Shown here: in pieces, positions 8,190-16,870 of the stretch
Numbering within the stretch: position 1 is the stretch's first letter
Layout: the number at the start of each line of letters is the position of its first letter
DNA from: Cellulomonas sp. PhB143
Lineage (GTDB): Bacteria > Actinomycetota > Actinomycetes > Actinomycetales > Cellulomonadaceae
Assembly: GCF_003752595.1 (NCBI RefSeq)
Contig: NZ_RKIJ01000012.1
Span: forward strand, 124,001-188,000
Direction of reading: 5' to 3'
DNA: 64,000 nt
Position numbers and translations under genes: made by a program
The notes under the pieces: generated by a model
The model's input: only the letters and a program-made list of their open reading frames with translations
What the model was told of the DNA's origin: nothing
Database searches by the model: none

Positions 8190-9797
8190 TCAGCCGAGCC
8201 GCGAGACGCTGCGCCCGTCGACCGCGAGGAGGCTGCCCGCCACGGCCACCAGGTTCCGGTCCGGCGGCTCGGTGACGGTCCACCGCTCGGCGCCGTCCGC
8301 CAGGTCGTACGCGTCGACCCGGACCCCGGAGGGACCGGTCACCTCCCCGGAGTCCACGTCCACCGGTGCGCCGTCGCCGGCGCCGCCGTCGAGCGGACGC
8401 CCCATGAGCGTGGTGGTGACGATCGCGGAGCTCCCGTCGGTGAACGCCTGGTAGCCGTCGACCGGTTCCTGGAGCTCGCGCGTCCAGCGGGTCTCGCCGG
8501 TCGCGAGGTCGACCGCCACGAGGCGCAGCGCCGCGGCGACGACGGCGACGTCGGCGGTCTGCACCAGCACCGCGTCCGCGGCGACGGGCGACCTCCAGCG
8601 CGCGCGGTGGTCCGGGCCGTAGCCGGTGAGCCGGCCGTCGCCCAGCACGAGGCGGGTCTCGGCCCCCGTCCCGTCCGACGCCAGGGGCACCAGCAGGGTG
8701 CCGGGAACCTCCCACAGCACCCGGGCACCACCGTCGAGCACCTCCTGCGCCGTGACGACGCCGCTGGTGACGTTGGTCGCCTCCCGCAGGAACGTCCCGT
8801 CCCCGAGCGGCTGGACGCTGTCGTCGACGGCCGGGTCGTCGAGCCGCACGCCGTCCGGCGTGAGCTGGGCGTCGACGCCGCAGCCGGAGACCTGGACGAC
8901 GCCGCCCGAGACCCACAGGTCTGTCACCGCGACGTCGCCGACGGGGTCGTCGTCGGTCCAGACGACGCAGCGCCACGGGTCGTCCGGCTCGGCGTACCGG
9001 AGGGTCCGCGACCAGCGCTCGGCGCCGGTGGCGGCGTCGGTCACCGTGACCCGGACGTCGCGCCCCGGCGGCAGCTCGCTCGGCTCCGCCCCGTCCAGGT
9101 CGTACGCGAACCCCTCCCCGCCCTCCGGCGGGTCGCCGACCCGGACCGCGGTGACCAGCGCTCCCCCGGCGATCGGCAGGAGCGGGCGGTCGCCCGTGAC
9201 GTCCTCCTCCCGGTGCCCGACGACGGTGCCGTCCTCGCCCACCAGCGTCACCGTCGCGGTGTCCCCGTCGAGCCCGACGCACGTCATCGGCCAGCCGCTG
9301 CCCGCGGCGTCACCCGCGTCCCCGCCGGGACCGATCCCGTCGTCGCAGGTGGCGGACCCGCCGACCGGGACGCGCCAGCGCACCGCGCCCGTCGCGGCGT
9401 CGACCGCCTCGATGCCGGAGTCCTCGCTCCCGTCCGTGCCCGCACCGGTGAGCACGACCGTGCCGTCCCGGTGCACCACGCCGGCGTCGCCGGACACGGG
9501 GAGGGACCACGTCCGGCCCGGCGCGTCGTCCAGCGGCCGGAGCCCGCCCGCCGCGGAGACCAGCCGCGCCTCGTCGCGGTGCGCCGCGACGACGGAGACC
9601 GTCCCGAGCGCGACCGCCACGACCACCGCGCCCCCGACGGCCGCGAGCAGGGCACGCCGGTGGCGGGGGCGCGGACCGGGCGCGGCACCCTCGCCGGGCA
9701 GGTCGCCGCCGCTCCCGCCGCCGCCGCCGTCGTCGGGCAGGTCGCTCAGGTCGAGCACGACCGTGCCCCCGCCGGACCCGCCGCGCCGGGGGCTCAC
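8190..9797 (-). CDS. membrane-anchored PQQ-like beta-propeller protein (paralogue 1)
   Basis: This 535-residue protein has a Gly/Asp-rich cytoplasmic head (about 1-45), one membrane helix (LLAAVGGAVVVAVALGTVSV) and a long extracytoplasmic part. That part holds repeated PQQ-propeller blades recognisable as DAATGAVRW, DAATGAERWSRTL, DLATGETRWTRELQ and DLADGAERWTV. A conserved VSGCGVDAQLTPDGVRLDDP segment and paired cysteines suggest a disulfide. GTG 9797 overlaps the stop of the upstream paralogue (GTGA, 9794-9797), so the two are translationally coupled. No enzymatic residues are evident; a scaffold or sensor role at the cell surface is an inference. Confidence 0.8.
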   Translation of the reverse strand: MSPRRGGSGGGTVVLDLSDLPDDGGGGGSGGDLPGEGAAPGPRPRHRRALLAAVGGAVVVAVALGTVSVVAAHRDEARLVSAAGGLRPLDDAPGRTWSLPVSGDAGVVHRDGTVVLTGAGTDGSEDSGIEAVDAATGAVRWRVPVGGSATCDDGIGPGGDAGDAAGSGWPMTCVGLDGDTATVTLVGEDGTVVGHREEDVTGDRPLLPIAGGALVTAVRVGDPPEGGEGFAYDLDGAEPSELPPGRDVRVTVTDAATGAERWSRTLRYAEPDDPWRCVVWTDDDPVGDVAVTDLWVSGGVVQVSGCGVDAQLTPDGVRLDDPAVDDSVQPLGDGTFLREATNVTSGVVTAQEVLDGGARVLWEVPGTLLVPLASDGTGAETRLVLGDGRLTGYGPDHRARWRSPVAADAVLVQTADVAVVAAALRLVAVDLATGETRWTRELQEPVDGYQAFTDGSSAIVTTTLMGRPLDGGAGDGAPVDVDSGEVTGPSGVRVDAYDLADGAERWTVTEPPDRNLVAVAGSLLAVDGRSVSRLG

Positions 9798-11389
9798 CCG
9801 AGCCCCCGCAGGTAGCGCGGCTCGATCGAGAGCAGGTGCCCGTCGACCGCCTCGAGGTCGGCGCCGGAGGGCGCCGTCGTGGTCCAGCGCACCGATCCGT
9901 CGGCCAGGTCGTAGGCGGTCACGCGGGTCCCGACGGGACCGGTCGCGTCGCTGGTGGAGCGGTCGAGCGTGCCGTCCGTGACCGGTTCGCCGTCCTCGTC
10001 GACGCGCCCCTCGATCGCCGACGTGACGATGGCCGAGGCCCCGTCCGTGAACGCCTCGCTGCCCGCGGGGTCCGCCTCGGGCGCCGTCCGCCAGCGTTCC
10101 TGCCCGGTCGCGAGGTCGAGCCCGACGAGCATCCCGAGCCGCGCCACCACGACCAGGCCCGACGCCTGGACGAGCACCTTGTCCACGTGCGTCCGCTCCG
10201 ACCAGCGCCGGGTGTGGTCGGCGTCGTAGGCGGACAGGGCGGCGCCGTCCTCCACCACCCACGTCCCCTGCCCGGGCCCGTCGGTCCCGTCGGTCGCCGC
10301 CGGGACCATGGCCTGGCCCGGCACCTCCCAGCGGACCTCGCCCGCGGCGTCGAGCACCTCCTGGCTGATCGGCCGGTCCCCCGCGTCGTCCCGCAGCGTC
10401 CGCAGGATCGTCCCGTCGGCCAGGGCCTCGACGCGGTCGGGCGTCGCGGGGTCGTCGAGGCGAGTGCCGTCCTGCGAGAACGCCGCGTCGACCCCGCAGC
10501 CGGAGACCTGGACGACGCCGCCGACCGCCTGGAGCTGCGTGACGGACACGTCGCCCACCGGGGTCTCCCCGCTCCAGTCCGCACACGGCCAGGCGTCCTG
10601 CGGCTCGACGTACGGGACGGTCCGCTCCCACCGCGGCTCGCCGGTGGCGGCGTCCGTCGCGCGGACGAGCACGTCGCGCCCGGCGGGCAGGGTGCTCGGG
10701 TGGGTGCTGCCCTCGTAGTCGAACTCGAAGCCGTCGCCGCCGGCGGGCGGCTTGCCGACGCGCTCGGCCGACACCACGCCGCCGTCGGCCAGCGCGGCGA
10801 GCGGGAGGTCCGCCGGGAACGTCACGTCGCGCCGCCCGACGACGGTGCCGCCCTCGTCCACGAGCGTCACGCGCGTGTCGTCCCCGTCGCGCGAGACGCA
10901 CGTCAGGGGCCAGCCGCCGGGCCGCGGGTCGCGGCCCGCCGACCCGCCGCACCAGGTGGGGCCGCCGGTCTCGAGGTGCCAGCGCTCGGCGCCGGTCGCG
11001 GGGTCGAGGGCGGTGAGGCTGCCGCCGGTGAGCACCAGGGTCGACCCCCGGTCCACGAGCCCCTCCCCGTTCCAGTGGTCGACCGACCACGTCTCGGCCG
11101 GGGCGTCCGGCAGCGGCAGGAGCCCTCCGGGGGCCGCGACCAGGCGTGCCTCGGACCGGTCGTCCCCGACCACCGCCACCACGACGAGGCCCGCGGCAAC
11201 GATCGCGCCCGCGGCGACGACCACGACGAGCGCGCGCCGACGCCGTCGGCCGCCGCGGGACGGGGCCGTCCCGGGCGCGGGCGCGGCCACGACCGCGGGG
11301 GCGTCGTCCGCCAGGCCGCCGAGGTCGAACGAGACGGGCTCGCCCCGCGCGCCCGCCACGTCGCGGGAGGCACGTCGTCGGGGGCTCAC
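9794..11389 (-). CDS. membrane-anchored PQQ-like beta-propeller protein (paralogue 2)
   Basis: The 531-residue paralogue has the same plan as the downstream gene. A short cytoplasmic N-terminus with FDLGGLADDAPAVV precedes a membrane helix (about 52-75). The exterior propeller has blades such as DPATGAERWHLETG, DAATGEPRWERTV, DLATGQERWRTAP and DLADGSVRWTT. The VSGCGVDAAFSQDGTRLDDP element is shared nearly word for word with the other two copies. It is the first gene of the coupled pair. The N-terminal motif (FDLGGLADD here, LDLSDLPDD in copy 1) before the membrane helix may be a docking site. Confidence 0.8.
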   Translation of the reverse strand: MSPRRRASRDVAGARGEPVSFDLGGLADDAPAVVAAPAPGTAPSRGGRRRRRALVVVVAAGAIVAAGLVVVAVVGDDRSEARLVAAPGGLLPLPDAPAETWSVDHWNGEGLVDRGSTLVLTGGSLTALDPATGAERWHLETGGPTWCGGSAGRDPRPGGWPLTCVSRDGDDTRVTLVDEGGTVVGRRDVTFPADLPLAALADGGVVSAERVGKPPAGGDGFEFDYEGSTHPSTLPAGRDVLVRATDAATGEPRWERTVPYVEPQDAWPCADWSGETPVGDVSVTQLQAVGGVVQVSGCGVDAAFSQDGTRLDDPATPDRVEALADGTILRTLRDDAGDRPISQEVLDAAGEVRWEVPGQAMVPAATDGTDGPGQGTWVVEDGAALSAYDADHTRRWSERTHVDKVLVQASGLVVVARLGMLVGLDLATGQERWRTAPEADPAGSEAFTDGASAIVTSAIEGRVDEDGEPVTDGTLDRSTSDATGPVGTRVTAYDLADGSVRWTTTAPSGADLEAVDGHLLSIEPRYLRGLG

Positions 11390-11445
11390 GGCGCGAACCT
11401 ACCCACGGGCCGGGCCGGCGTCGAGAGGTGCCGGGTGAAGTCCGC

Positions 11446-12009
11446 CTACCCGACCGCGCCGACCGGACGCCACGCGTCGGGCGGGTCCTCGCCGACGCGC
11501 CCGTCGACCGCCTCGCGGAGCAGGTCCGCGTGCCCGGTGTGCCGGCCGTACTCCTCCACCAGGTCGCACACGAGGCGACGCAGGCTGACCGGCTCCCCGC
11601 CGGGCCCGGTGACGTGCGCGGGCCCGTCGAGACCGCTGTCGCCCGACGCCGCGGCGAGGCGCGCCCGCGACCTGGCCACCGCGCCGTCCCAGAGCGCGTA
11701 GAGGTCCGACGGCGCGTCGCCGGCGGCCGAGACGAACTCGTCGTCCGGCGCGCCGGCGCCCTCCCACGGGGCGCCGAGGGGCTCCCCGGCCATCTTCACC
11801 GCGGAGCAGTGGTCCTCGATGAGCGCGAGGTGCTTGAGGAGCCCGCCCAGGGTCAGCGCGGACGCACCGACCCGCGCGCGCAGGCCCGCGGCGTCGAGCC
11901 CGTCGGCCTTCCACCGGAAGGTCGCCCGCAGCCGGTCGAGCGCCGCGACGATCTGCGCGTCGGCCGGCCCGGAGAACGGCGGCTCCCACGGAGCCGTGTC
12001 GTCGGTCAT
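11446..12009 (-). CDS. DinB/DUF664 family protein
   Basis: A 187-residue four-helix-bundle protein of the DUF664 branch of the DinB superfamily. Hallmarks are LGGLLKHLALIEDHC, with a potential metal-binding His, and EEYGRHTGHADLLREAVDG near the C-terminus, with further metal-ligand His residues. Family members are often thiol (mycothiol) dependent transferases or hydrolases, but the substrate here is unknown. ATG 12009 was chosen because the sequence upstream of it is not conserved-looking. It sits between propeller paralogues 2 and 3. Confidence 0.85.
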   Translation of the reverse strand: MTDDTAPWEPPFSGPADAQIVAALDRLRATFRWKADGLDAAGLRARVGASALTLGGLLKHLALIEDHCSAVKMAGEPLGAPWEGAGAPDDEFVSAAGDAPSDLYALWDGAVARSRARLAAASGDSGLDGPAHVTGPGGEPVSLRRLVCDLVEEYGRHTGHADLLREAVDGRVGEDPPDAWRPVGAVG

Positions 12010-12060
12010 CGTGGAGCCTCTCGCCGTCACCGTCGCGTGTGCGCACCCAGCGTGCGCCCG

Positions 12061-13623
12061 TCAGCCGAGCCTCGCCACGCCGTCGTCCGTGACCCGCAGC
12101 AGCGACCCGTCCACGGCGACGACCGACTCGCGGATCCGCGAGCTGCCGACCCGCCACGCGCGGTCGCCGTCGCCCAGGTCGTACGCGGTCACGCGGGACC
12201 GTTCCCCCTCGAGGTTCCCCGCCGACGTCGTCCACAGCACCGCCCGGTCGCCGTCGGTGAAGGCGCTCTCGACCTGCCAGCCGTCGTCGACCTCGTGCTC
12301 CCAGCGGCGCTCGCCGGTCGCGAGGTCGACGGCGGTGACGTCGCCACCCTCGAGCAGCACGGCGGTGTCGACCGTCTGCACGAGGACGCGGTCCGCGTCC
12401 TGCAGGTCGCGCCACCGCTCGGCCCCGTCCGTGCCGAACGCCGCCAGCCCGTCTTGGGTGCGCACCAGCCGCGTCCGGGCGCTCGAGCCGTCCGAGGCGC
12501 CCGGCACGAGCAGCGAGCCGGGCGCGCGCCACACCTGCTCGCCGGAGCCGTCGAGGACGACGTCGCCACCGGCCCCGGTCCCGCCGCGGCCCCGGACAGG
12601 ACCCGACCCGGTCCCGTCGCCGGGCGCCGTCCGCAGGTACGTGCCGTCCTCGAGGGGGACGACGGCGTCGGGCGACCCGGGCACGTCCAGCCGCACGCCC
12701 GCGCTCGTGAGGTCGGCCCCGACCCCGCAGCCGTCGACGTGGACCAGGCCGCCGACCGTGCTCACCTCCAGCCGGTCGACGTCCACGACGGCCGTGTCGT
12801 CGCTGAACCCGACGCACTCCCAGATGTTCGCCGGAGCGAGGAACGCCAGCCTCGTACGCCAGCGCTCCTCGCCCGTGACCGCGTCCTGCGCGACGACGTC
12901 GGCGCCCCGCCCGCCGGGGACCTCGACCTGCTCGTCCGCCGTCCACCCGTAGGGCAGGAGCGCCCGGGCGTCGACGGGCTCGCCCGTGCGGCGCGCGACC
13001 AGCACCGTGCCGTCGGCGCCCGGCTCGACGGAGCCGCCGCCGACCGTCAGGTCGCGCCGCGCGACCTCCTCGCCGTCGCGGTCGAGGACGACGACGGTGC
13101 GCTCGCCCCCGGCGCCCGCCACGCACACGAGCGGGTCGGTGCCCGGCGTCGCGGGGGCCCGCCCGTCGACCTGCCCGCAGTCCGCGCCGTCGCCGACGCG
13201 CGCGCTCCAGCGCTCCTCGCCCGTGGCGACGTCCCGGGCGACGGCCGTCCCCTCGTGCAGCGTGACCAGCGCGCCCCACCGCTCGACGACGCCGTCGAGG
13301 GCGACGTCCACGGTCCACGTCGGAGCGGGTTCCGCGGGCAGCGGGGCCAGCGCCGCGGTGGCCTGCCCGAGACGACCCTCGTCACGCCCGGCGTCGACGA
13401 TCCCGCCCACGAGCAGCACGGCGCCGACCAGCCCGACGAGCCCGACCGGGACACCCAGCCGCCAGGCGTGCCACGTGCGGTCGGCGGCTCGGTCGGCATC
13501 AGTGGCTGCACCGGGAACCGACGACGGCTCCCGCGGCCCGGCGCGCTCCGGCGCCTCGTCGGCGACGACGAGCTCGAACACGACCGGGTGCCCGGCGGCC
13601 GCCCGGCGGCGGCGGTGAGCCAT
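12061..13623 (-). CDS. membrane-anchored PQQ-like beta-propeller protein (paralogue 3)
   Basis: A 520-residue protein with an N-terminal Arg-rich cytoplasmic head and the motif VFELVVADEA. One membrane helix, GVPVGLVGLVGAVLLVGGIV, sits at about 76-95. An extracytoplasmic propeller follows, with blades including DVATGEERWSARV, DAVTGEERWRTRL, DLATGERRWEHEV and DLGDGDRAWRV. It keeps the shared VDGCGVGADLTSAGVRLDVP element but is more diverged from copies 1 and 2 than they are from each other. A DinB gene separates it from them. No catalytic residues are evident. Confidence 0.8.
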   Translation of the reverse strand: MAHRRRRAAAGHPVVFELVVADEAPERAGPREPSSVPGAATDADRAADRTWHAWRLGVPVGLVGLVGAVLLVGGIVDAGRDEGRLGQATAALAPLPAEPAPTWTVDVALDGVVERWGALVTLHEGTAVARDVATGEERWSARVGDGADCGQVDGRAPATPGTDPLVCVAGAGGERTVVVLDRDGEEVARRDLTVGGGSVEPGADGTVLVARRTGEPVDARALLPYGWTADEQVEVPGGRGADVVAQDAVTGEERWRTRLAFLAPANIWECVGFSDDTAVVDVDRLEVSTVGGLVHVDGCGVGADLTSAGVRLDVPGSPDAVVPLEDGTYLRTAPGDGTGSGPVRGRGGTGAGGDVVLDGSGEQVWRAPGSLLVPGASDGSSARTRLVRTQDGLAAFGTDGAERWRDLQDADRVLVQTVDTAVLLEGGDVTAVDLATGERRWEHEVDDGWQVESAFTDGDRAVLWTTSAGNLEGERSRVTAYDLGDGDRAWRVGSSRIRESVVAVDGSLLRVTDDGVARLG

Positions 13624-13682
13624 CCTTCGAGCCTAGGCCGCCGGCGCACCACCGGCAGCGTCCGGCCGACATCTCACCCGCC

Positions 13683-13743
13683 GGGCAGAGCGGTTCAGCG
13701 GGCAGAGCGGTTCAGCGGGCAGAGCGGTTCAGCGGGCAGAGCG
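13683..13743. repeat. 17-bp tandem repeat spanning a stop codon
   Basis: Three copies of GGGCAGAGCGGTTCAGC lie at 13683-13699, 13700-13716 and 13717-13733, followed by the partial copy GGGCAGAGCG at 13734-13743. On the minus strand each full unit contains the last codons and TGA of the neighbouring DinB gene. The array therefore looks like a reiterated gene end. Seventeen is not a multiple of three, so loss of the in-gene stop would shift the frame into further copies. Confidence 0.85.
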
Positions 13744-14241
13744 CTCCAGCACCCCGCGCGCGTACGCCGCCTGGCCCGCGTGCTGCAGGCAGTCGCCCGC
13801 GACGCTCACGAGCCGCACCCCGAGCGTGACCGGCGGGTCCCAGTCCTCGTCGACGACGCGGTCCAGGTCGGCGTCGCTCAGGGACGACAGGGCGTCGGTG
13901 CTCTCGTCCTGCACCGCGTCGAGGTAGCCCTTGAGCAGCTCCGCGCTGACGCGCACCTGCCCGACCTCCTCGGGCGACTGGCCGTAGCCCATCGCGTCGT
14001 CGTCGAACGGCAGGTCGAACTTCTCCGCCCACCCCTGGGAGGTCCAGACCTGCTCGCGCCCGACGGCGTCGGCCACCTGCACGTCCTGGCCGCGGGCCGC
14101 GTGCCACGCCAGCCAGGCGATCGTGTTGGCCTCGGGGTCGATGCGGGCCGTCAGGGCGTCCTCGTCGAGGCCGTCGACGGCATGCGTCACGGTCGGTCCG
14201 ATCCGTCCGAACAGGTCCTTCAGCACGGCCACGCCGTTCAT
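13729..14241 (-). CDS. DinB/DUF664 family protein
   Basis: A 170-residue DinB-fold protein. The N-terminus MNGVAVLKDLFGRIGPTVTH leads to EANTIAWLAWHAARGQDVQV, with a putative metal His in the WHAAR segment. DCLQHAGQAAYARGVLE supplies a second His and is followed by the terminal residues RSAR. The three His typical of DinB metal sites are therefore probably present. The stop codon lies inside a 17-bp tandem repeat. Its substrate is unknown; a mycothiol-linked detoxification role is only the family expectation. Confidence 0.85.
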   Translation of the reverse strand: MNGVAVLKDLFGRIGPTVTHAVDGLDEDALTARIDPEANTIAWLAWHAARGQDVQVADAVGREQVWTSQGWAEKFDLPFDDDAMGYGQSPEEVGQVRVSAELLKGYLDAVQDESTDALSSLSDADLDRVVDEDWDPPVTLGVRLVSVAGDCLQHAGQAAYARGVLERSAR

Positions 14242-14361
14242 CGCGTCCTCCGTCTCGTCGGTGCGGGACGCCCCGGCGGCGCCCCGACACCTTCACGGTC
14301 GACGCTGCGCCGGGCGCTCGCACCTCGGGCCGGCCGCCCCCGCCCGCGAGTTCGACCCTGC

Positions 14362-14398
14362 CGCGCGAGTTCGACCCCGGCGGCATCGAACTCGCGCG
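14362..14398. terminator. 13-bp perfect dyad with 11-nt loop, possible terminator or interspersed repeat
   Basis: CGCGCGAGTTCGA (14362-14374) pairs perfectly with 14386-14398. Further partial copies of the same word (CGAGTTCGA near 14347 and TCGAACTCG near 14404) flank it. It lies in the gap between the GH3 stop (14485) and the DinB start (14241), downstream of GH3. No T-tract is present, as is common for GC-rich terminators. The flanking copies suggest a REP-like element as an alternative. Confidence 0.5.
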
Positions 14399-14484
14399 TA
14401 CGCATCGAACTCGGCGAGTTCAGCGAAGCAGTCGCGCGGCAGGCGGCAAGCGGCAGCCGTCATGCGGCAGCCCGCCGGCGTCCG

Positions 14485-16743
14485 TCAGGCCGAGACCGTG
14501 AACCCCGCGCGCAGCAGCACCTCGTCACGCGACGACGGCCCCACGAGCAGCTCGAACGCCCCCGGCTCGACGACGCGGCGCCCGGCGGCGTCGACCAGGG
14601 TGCAGTCCGCGACCGGCACCTCGATCTCGACGACCTCGCTCGCGCCCGGCGCGAGCTCGACCTGGCGGAACGTCTTGAGCTCCTTCTCCGCCCAGGTGAC
14701 GGAGGTGACGACGTCGTGCACGTAGACCTGCACGGTCTCGAGCGCCGGCCGCGACCCGGTGTTGCGCACGGTGACCCGCGCCCGCACGCTCTCCCCGGCC
14801 CCCGTGCCGCCCGCCGAGACCTGCGGCGTGAGCACCTCGAGGTCTGCGTACTCGACGGTGGTGTAGCTCAGGCCCTCGCCGAACGCGAACGGCGTGCGCT
14901 GCGTCAGGTCGGCGTACCGCGTGCCGTGCTGGCCCGGGAGCTGGTTGTAGAACACCGGCAGCTGGCCCACGTGCTCGGCGAACGAGATCGGCAGGCGCCC
15001 GGACGGCTCGATCAGCCCGAGCGCGAGCTCGGCGACCGCCCGCCCGCCCCGCATGCCCGGGTTCGCGGCCCACACGATCGCCGCCGCCCCGCGCGCCGAC
15101 GCCGGCAGCACCAGCGGCTTCGACGCGATCACCACGACGACCATCGGGGTCCCGGTCGCCGCGAGCGCGTCGAGCAGCGCGACCTGGCCGCCGACGAGGT
15201 CGAGGGTCGCCGTCGAGCGCCCCTCGCCCACGAGCTCGATCCGGTCGCCGACGACGGCGACCACGTAGTCCGCCCCCTCGGCGGCGGCGACCGCCTCGGC
15301 GATCATCGCGTCGTCGGGCTCCGCGGGGACGACGACCTGCGGGCGCGGCTGGCCGTCCGGGAAGAACGCGCCCTCGGGGTCGGGGCCGACCGTGAGGATG
15401 TCGGCGCCGCGCGCGTGCGTGACGGTCCAGCCGTCCGGCGCCTGGTCGCGGAACCCGTCGAGCACCGTCTCGGACATCTCGCGCGGGTGCCCGTCGAGGA
15501 TCCAGCGCGCCTGGCCGGACGAGCCGGCCCAGTCGCCCTGCTGGGTGTCGGCGTCGTCGGCGTTGGGCCCGACGACGGCGACCGTCCGGGTAGCCCCCGC
15601 GAAAGGCAGGGTGCCGTCGTTGCGGAGCAGGACGAGCGAGCGGCGGGCTACCTCGAGGTTGAGCCCGGCGTGCTCCGCGGAGCCGACGACCGCGGCCTGG
15701 CGCTCGGCGTCGGGGTGGCGCGGGTCCTCGAAGAGCCCGAGCTCGAACTTCAGCGTGAGGATGCGACCCACGGCCGGGTCGAGGTCCGCCTCCGCGATCA
15801 GGCCCTGCCCGACGGCGTCGAGCGCGCCCTGGAAGAACTGCGGCGTCGTCATCACGAGGTCGTTGCCGGCCCGCACGGCCGCGGCGGCGGCGTGCGCGTG
15901 GTCGGGCTGGATCTTCTGCTCCCAGACCATGCGCCCGACGTTGTCCCAGTCGGTGATGAGCGTGCCGGTGTAGCCCCACTCCCCGCGCAGGACGTCGCTG
16001 AGCAGCCAGTCGTTGACGGTCACGGGGACGCCGTCCATCGACTGGTAGCCGAGCATGAAGGTGCGGCAGCCCTCGCGGGCGACCCGCTCGAACGGCGGCA
16101 GGAACCACGAGCGGAGCTTGCGCCGGGAGATGTCGGCCTCGCTCGCGTCGCGCCCGCCCTGCGTCTCGGAGTAGCCGGCGAAGTGCTTCGCGGTCGCGAG
16201 GATCGCGGTCGGGTCGTCGAGCCCCTCGCCCTGGTAGCCGCGGACCATCGCGGAGGACAGCTCGCCGATGAGGAACGGGTCCTCGCCGAACGTCTCGCTC
16301 ACGCGGCCCCAGCGCAGGTCGCGGGCGATGCAGAGCACGGGCGAGAAGGTCCAGTGCGTGCCGGTGGAGGCGACCTCGACGGCCGTGGCGCGCGCGACGC
16401 GCTCGAGCAGGTCGGCGCTCCAGGTGGCGCCCATGCCGAGCTGCGTCGGGTAGATCGTGGCGCCCGCGAAGAAGGAGTGTCCGTGGATGCAGTCCTCGCC
16501 GACGAGCAGCGGGACCTGCAGGCGGGTCTGGGCGACGTAGGCGTGCGCCCGGGCCATCCGGTCCGGCGGGGTGTGCAGGATCGAGCCCACGTGCTTGCGC
16601 AGGACCATGTCCTCGAGGTCCTCCTCGGCGCAGAGCTGCATCATCTGGCCGATCTTCTCCTCGAGGGTCATCCGGCCGACGAGGTCGGCGACGCGCTCCG
16701 CGACGGGCAGCGTGGGGTCGAGGTAGGGGTGTGCGGTGCTCAT
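14485..16743 (-). CDS. glycoside hydrolase family 3 beta-glucosidase-type enzyme
   Basis: The 752-residue protein has a GH3 N-terminal TIM-barrel domain. RDLRWGRVSETFGEDP is at about 141-156, KHFAGYSETQGGRDAS at 186-200, and TLITDWDNVG carries the probable nucleophile Asp265. The C-terminal alpha/beta sandwich follows, with VVGPNADD and GEGRSTATLDL, and then a fibronectin-III-like domain (VTVRNTGSRPALETVQVYV). No signal peptide is visible from ATG 16743, so it is probably intracellular and acts on imported beta-linked oligosaccharides, most likely beta-glucosides or xylosides. Two LacI-type operator candidates lie just upstream. Confidence 0.93.
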   Translation of the reverse strand: MSTAHPYLDPTLPVAERVADLVGRMTLEEKIGQMMQLCAEEDLEDMVLRKHVGSILHTPPDRMARAHAYVAQTRLQVPLLVGEDCIHGHSFFAGATIYPTQLGMGATWSADLLERVARATAVEVASTGTHWTFSPVLCIARDLRWGRVSETFGEDPFLIGELSSAMVRGYQGEGLDDPTAILATAKHFAGYSETQGGRDASEADISRRKLRSWFLPPFERVAREGCRTFMLGYQSMDGVPVTVNDWLLSDVLRGEWGYTGTLITDWDNVGRMVWEQKIQPDHAHAAAAAVRAGNDLVMTTPQFFQGALDAVGQGLIAEADLDPAVGRILTLKFELGLFEDPRHPDAERQAAVVGSAEHAGLNLEVARRSLVLLRNDGTLPFAGATRTVAVVGPNADDADTQQGDWAGSSGQARWILDGHPREMSETVLDGFRDQAPDGWTVTHARGADILTVGPDPEGAFFPDGQPRPQVVVPAEPDDAMIAEAVAAAEGADYVVAVVGDRIELVGEGRSTATLDLVGGQVALLDALAATGTPMVVVVIASKPLVLPASARGAAAIVWAANPGMRGGRAVAELALGLIEPSGRLPISFAEHVGQLPVFYNQLPGQHGTRYADLTQRTPFAFGEGLSYTTVEYADLEVLTPQVSAGGTGAGESVRARVTVRNTGSRPALETVQVYVHDVVTSVTWAEKELKTFRQVELAPGASEVVEIEVPVADCTLVDAAGRRVVEPGAFELLVGPSSRDEVLLRAGFTVSA

Positions 16744-16786
16744 GGTGTTCTTTCGGGACGACGGCGCGGGCGCGGGAGGCGCGGGC

Positions 16787-16797
16787 CGAATCGTTTC
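16787..16797. promoter_or_regulatory. LacI-type operator candidate, proximal copy
   Basis: CGAATCGTTTC, 44 bases before the GH3 start, is the exact reverse complement of GAAACGATTCG at 16844-16854. The word resembles the GAAACG-type half-sites used by LacI/GalR-family repressors of sugar genes in actinobacteria. No LacI gene is in the window. Confidence 0.5.
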
Positions 16798-16842
16798 ACC
16801 TACGCTCCGGCGCCCCACGATAGCCGCCGGGGCCCGGTGCAC

Positions 16843-16854
16843 CGAAACGATTCG
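16843..16854. promoter_or_regulatory. LacI-type operator candidate, distal copy
   Basis: CGAAACGATTCG is a near-palindrome 100 bases upstream of the GH3 start and forms an inverted pair with the proximal copy. Two spaced operators would allow looping repression of the GH3 promoter. Confidence 0.5.
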
Positions 16855-16870
16855 CGCCCGCGCCGCCCGC

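Noticed and set aside
13683-13743. Possible CRISPR-like repeat array
   Set aside because: The 17-bp units are contiguous with no spacers, and no cas gene is in the window.
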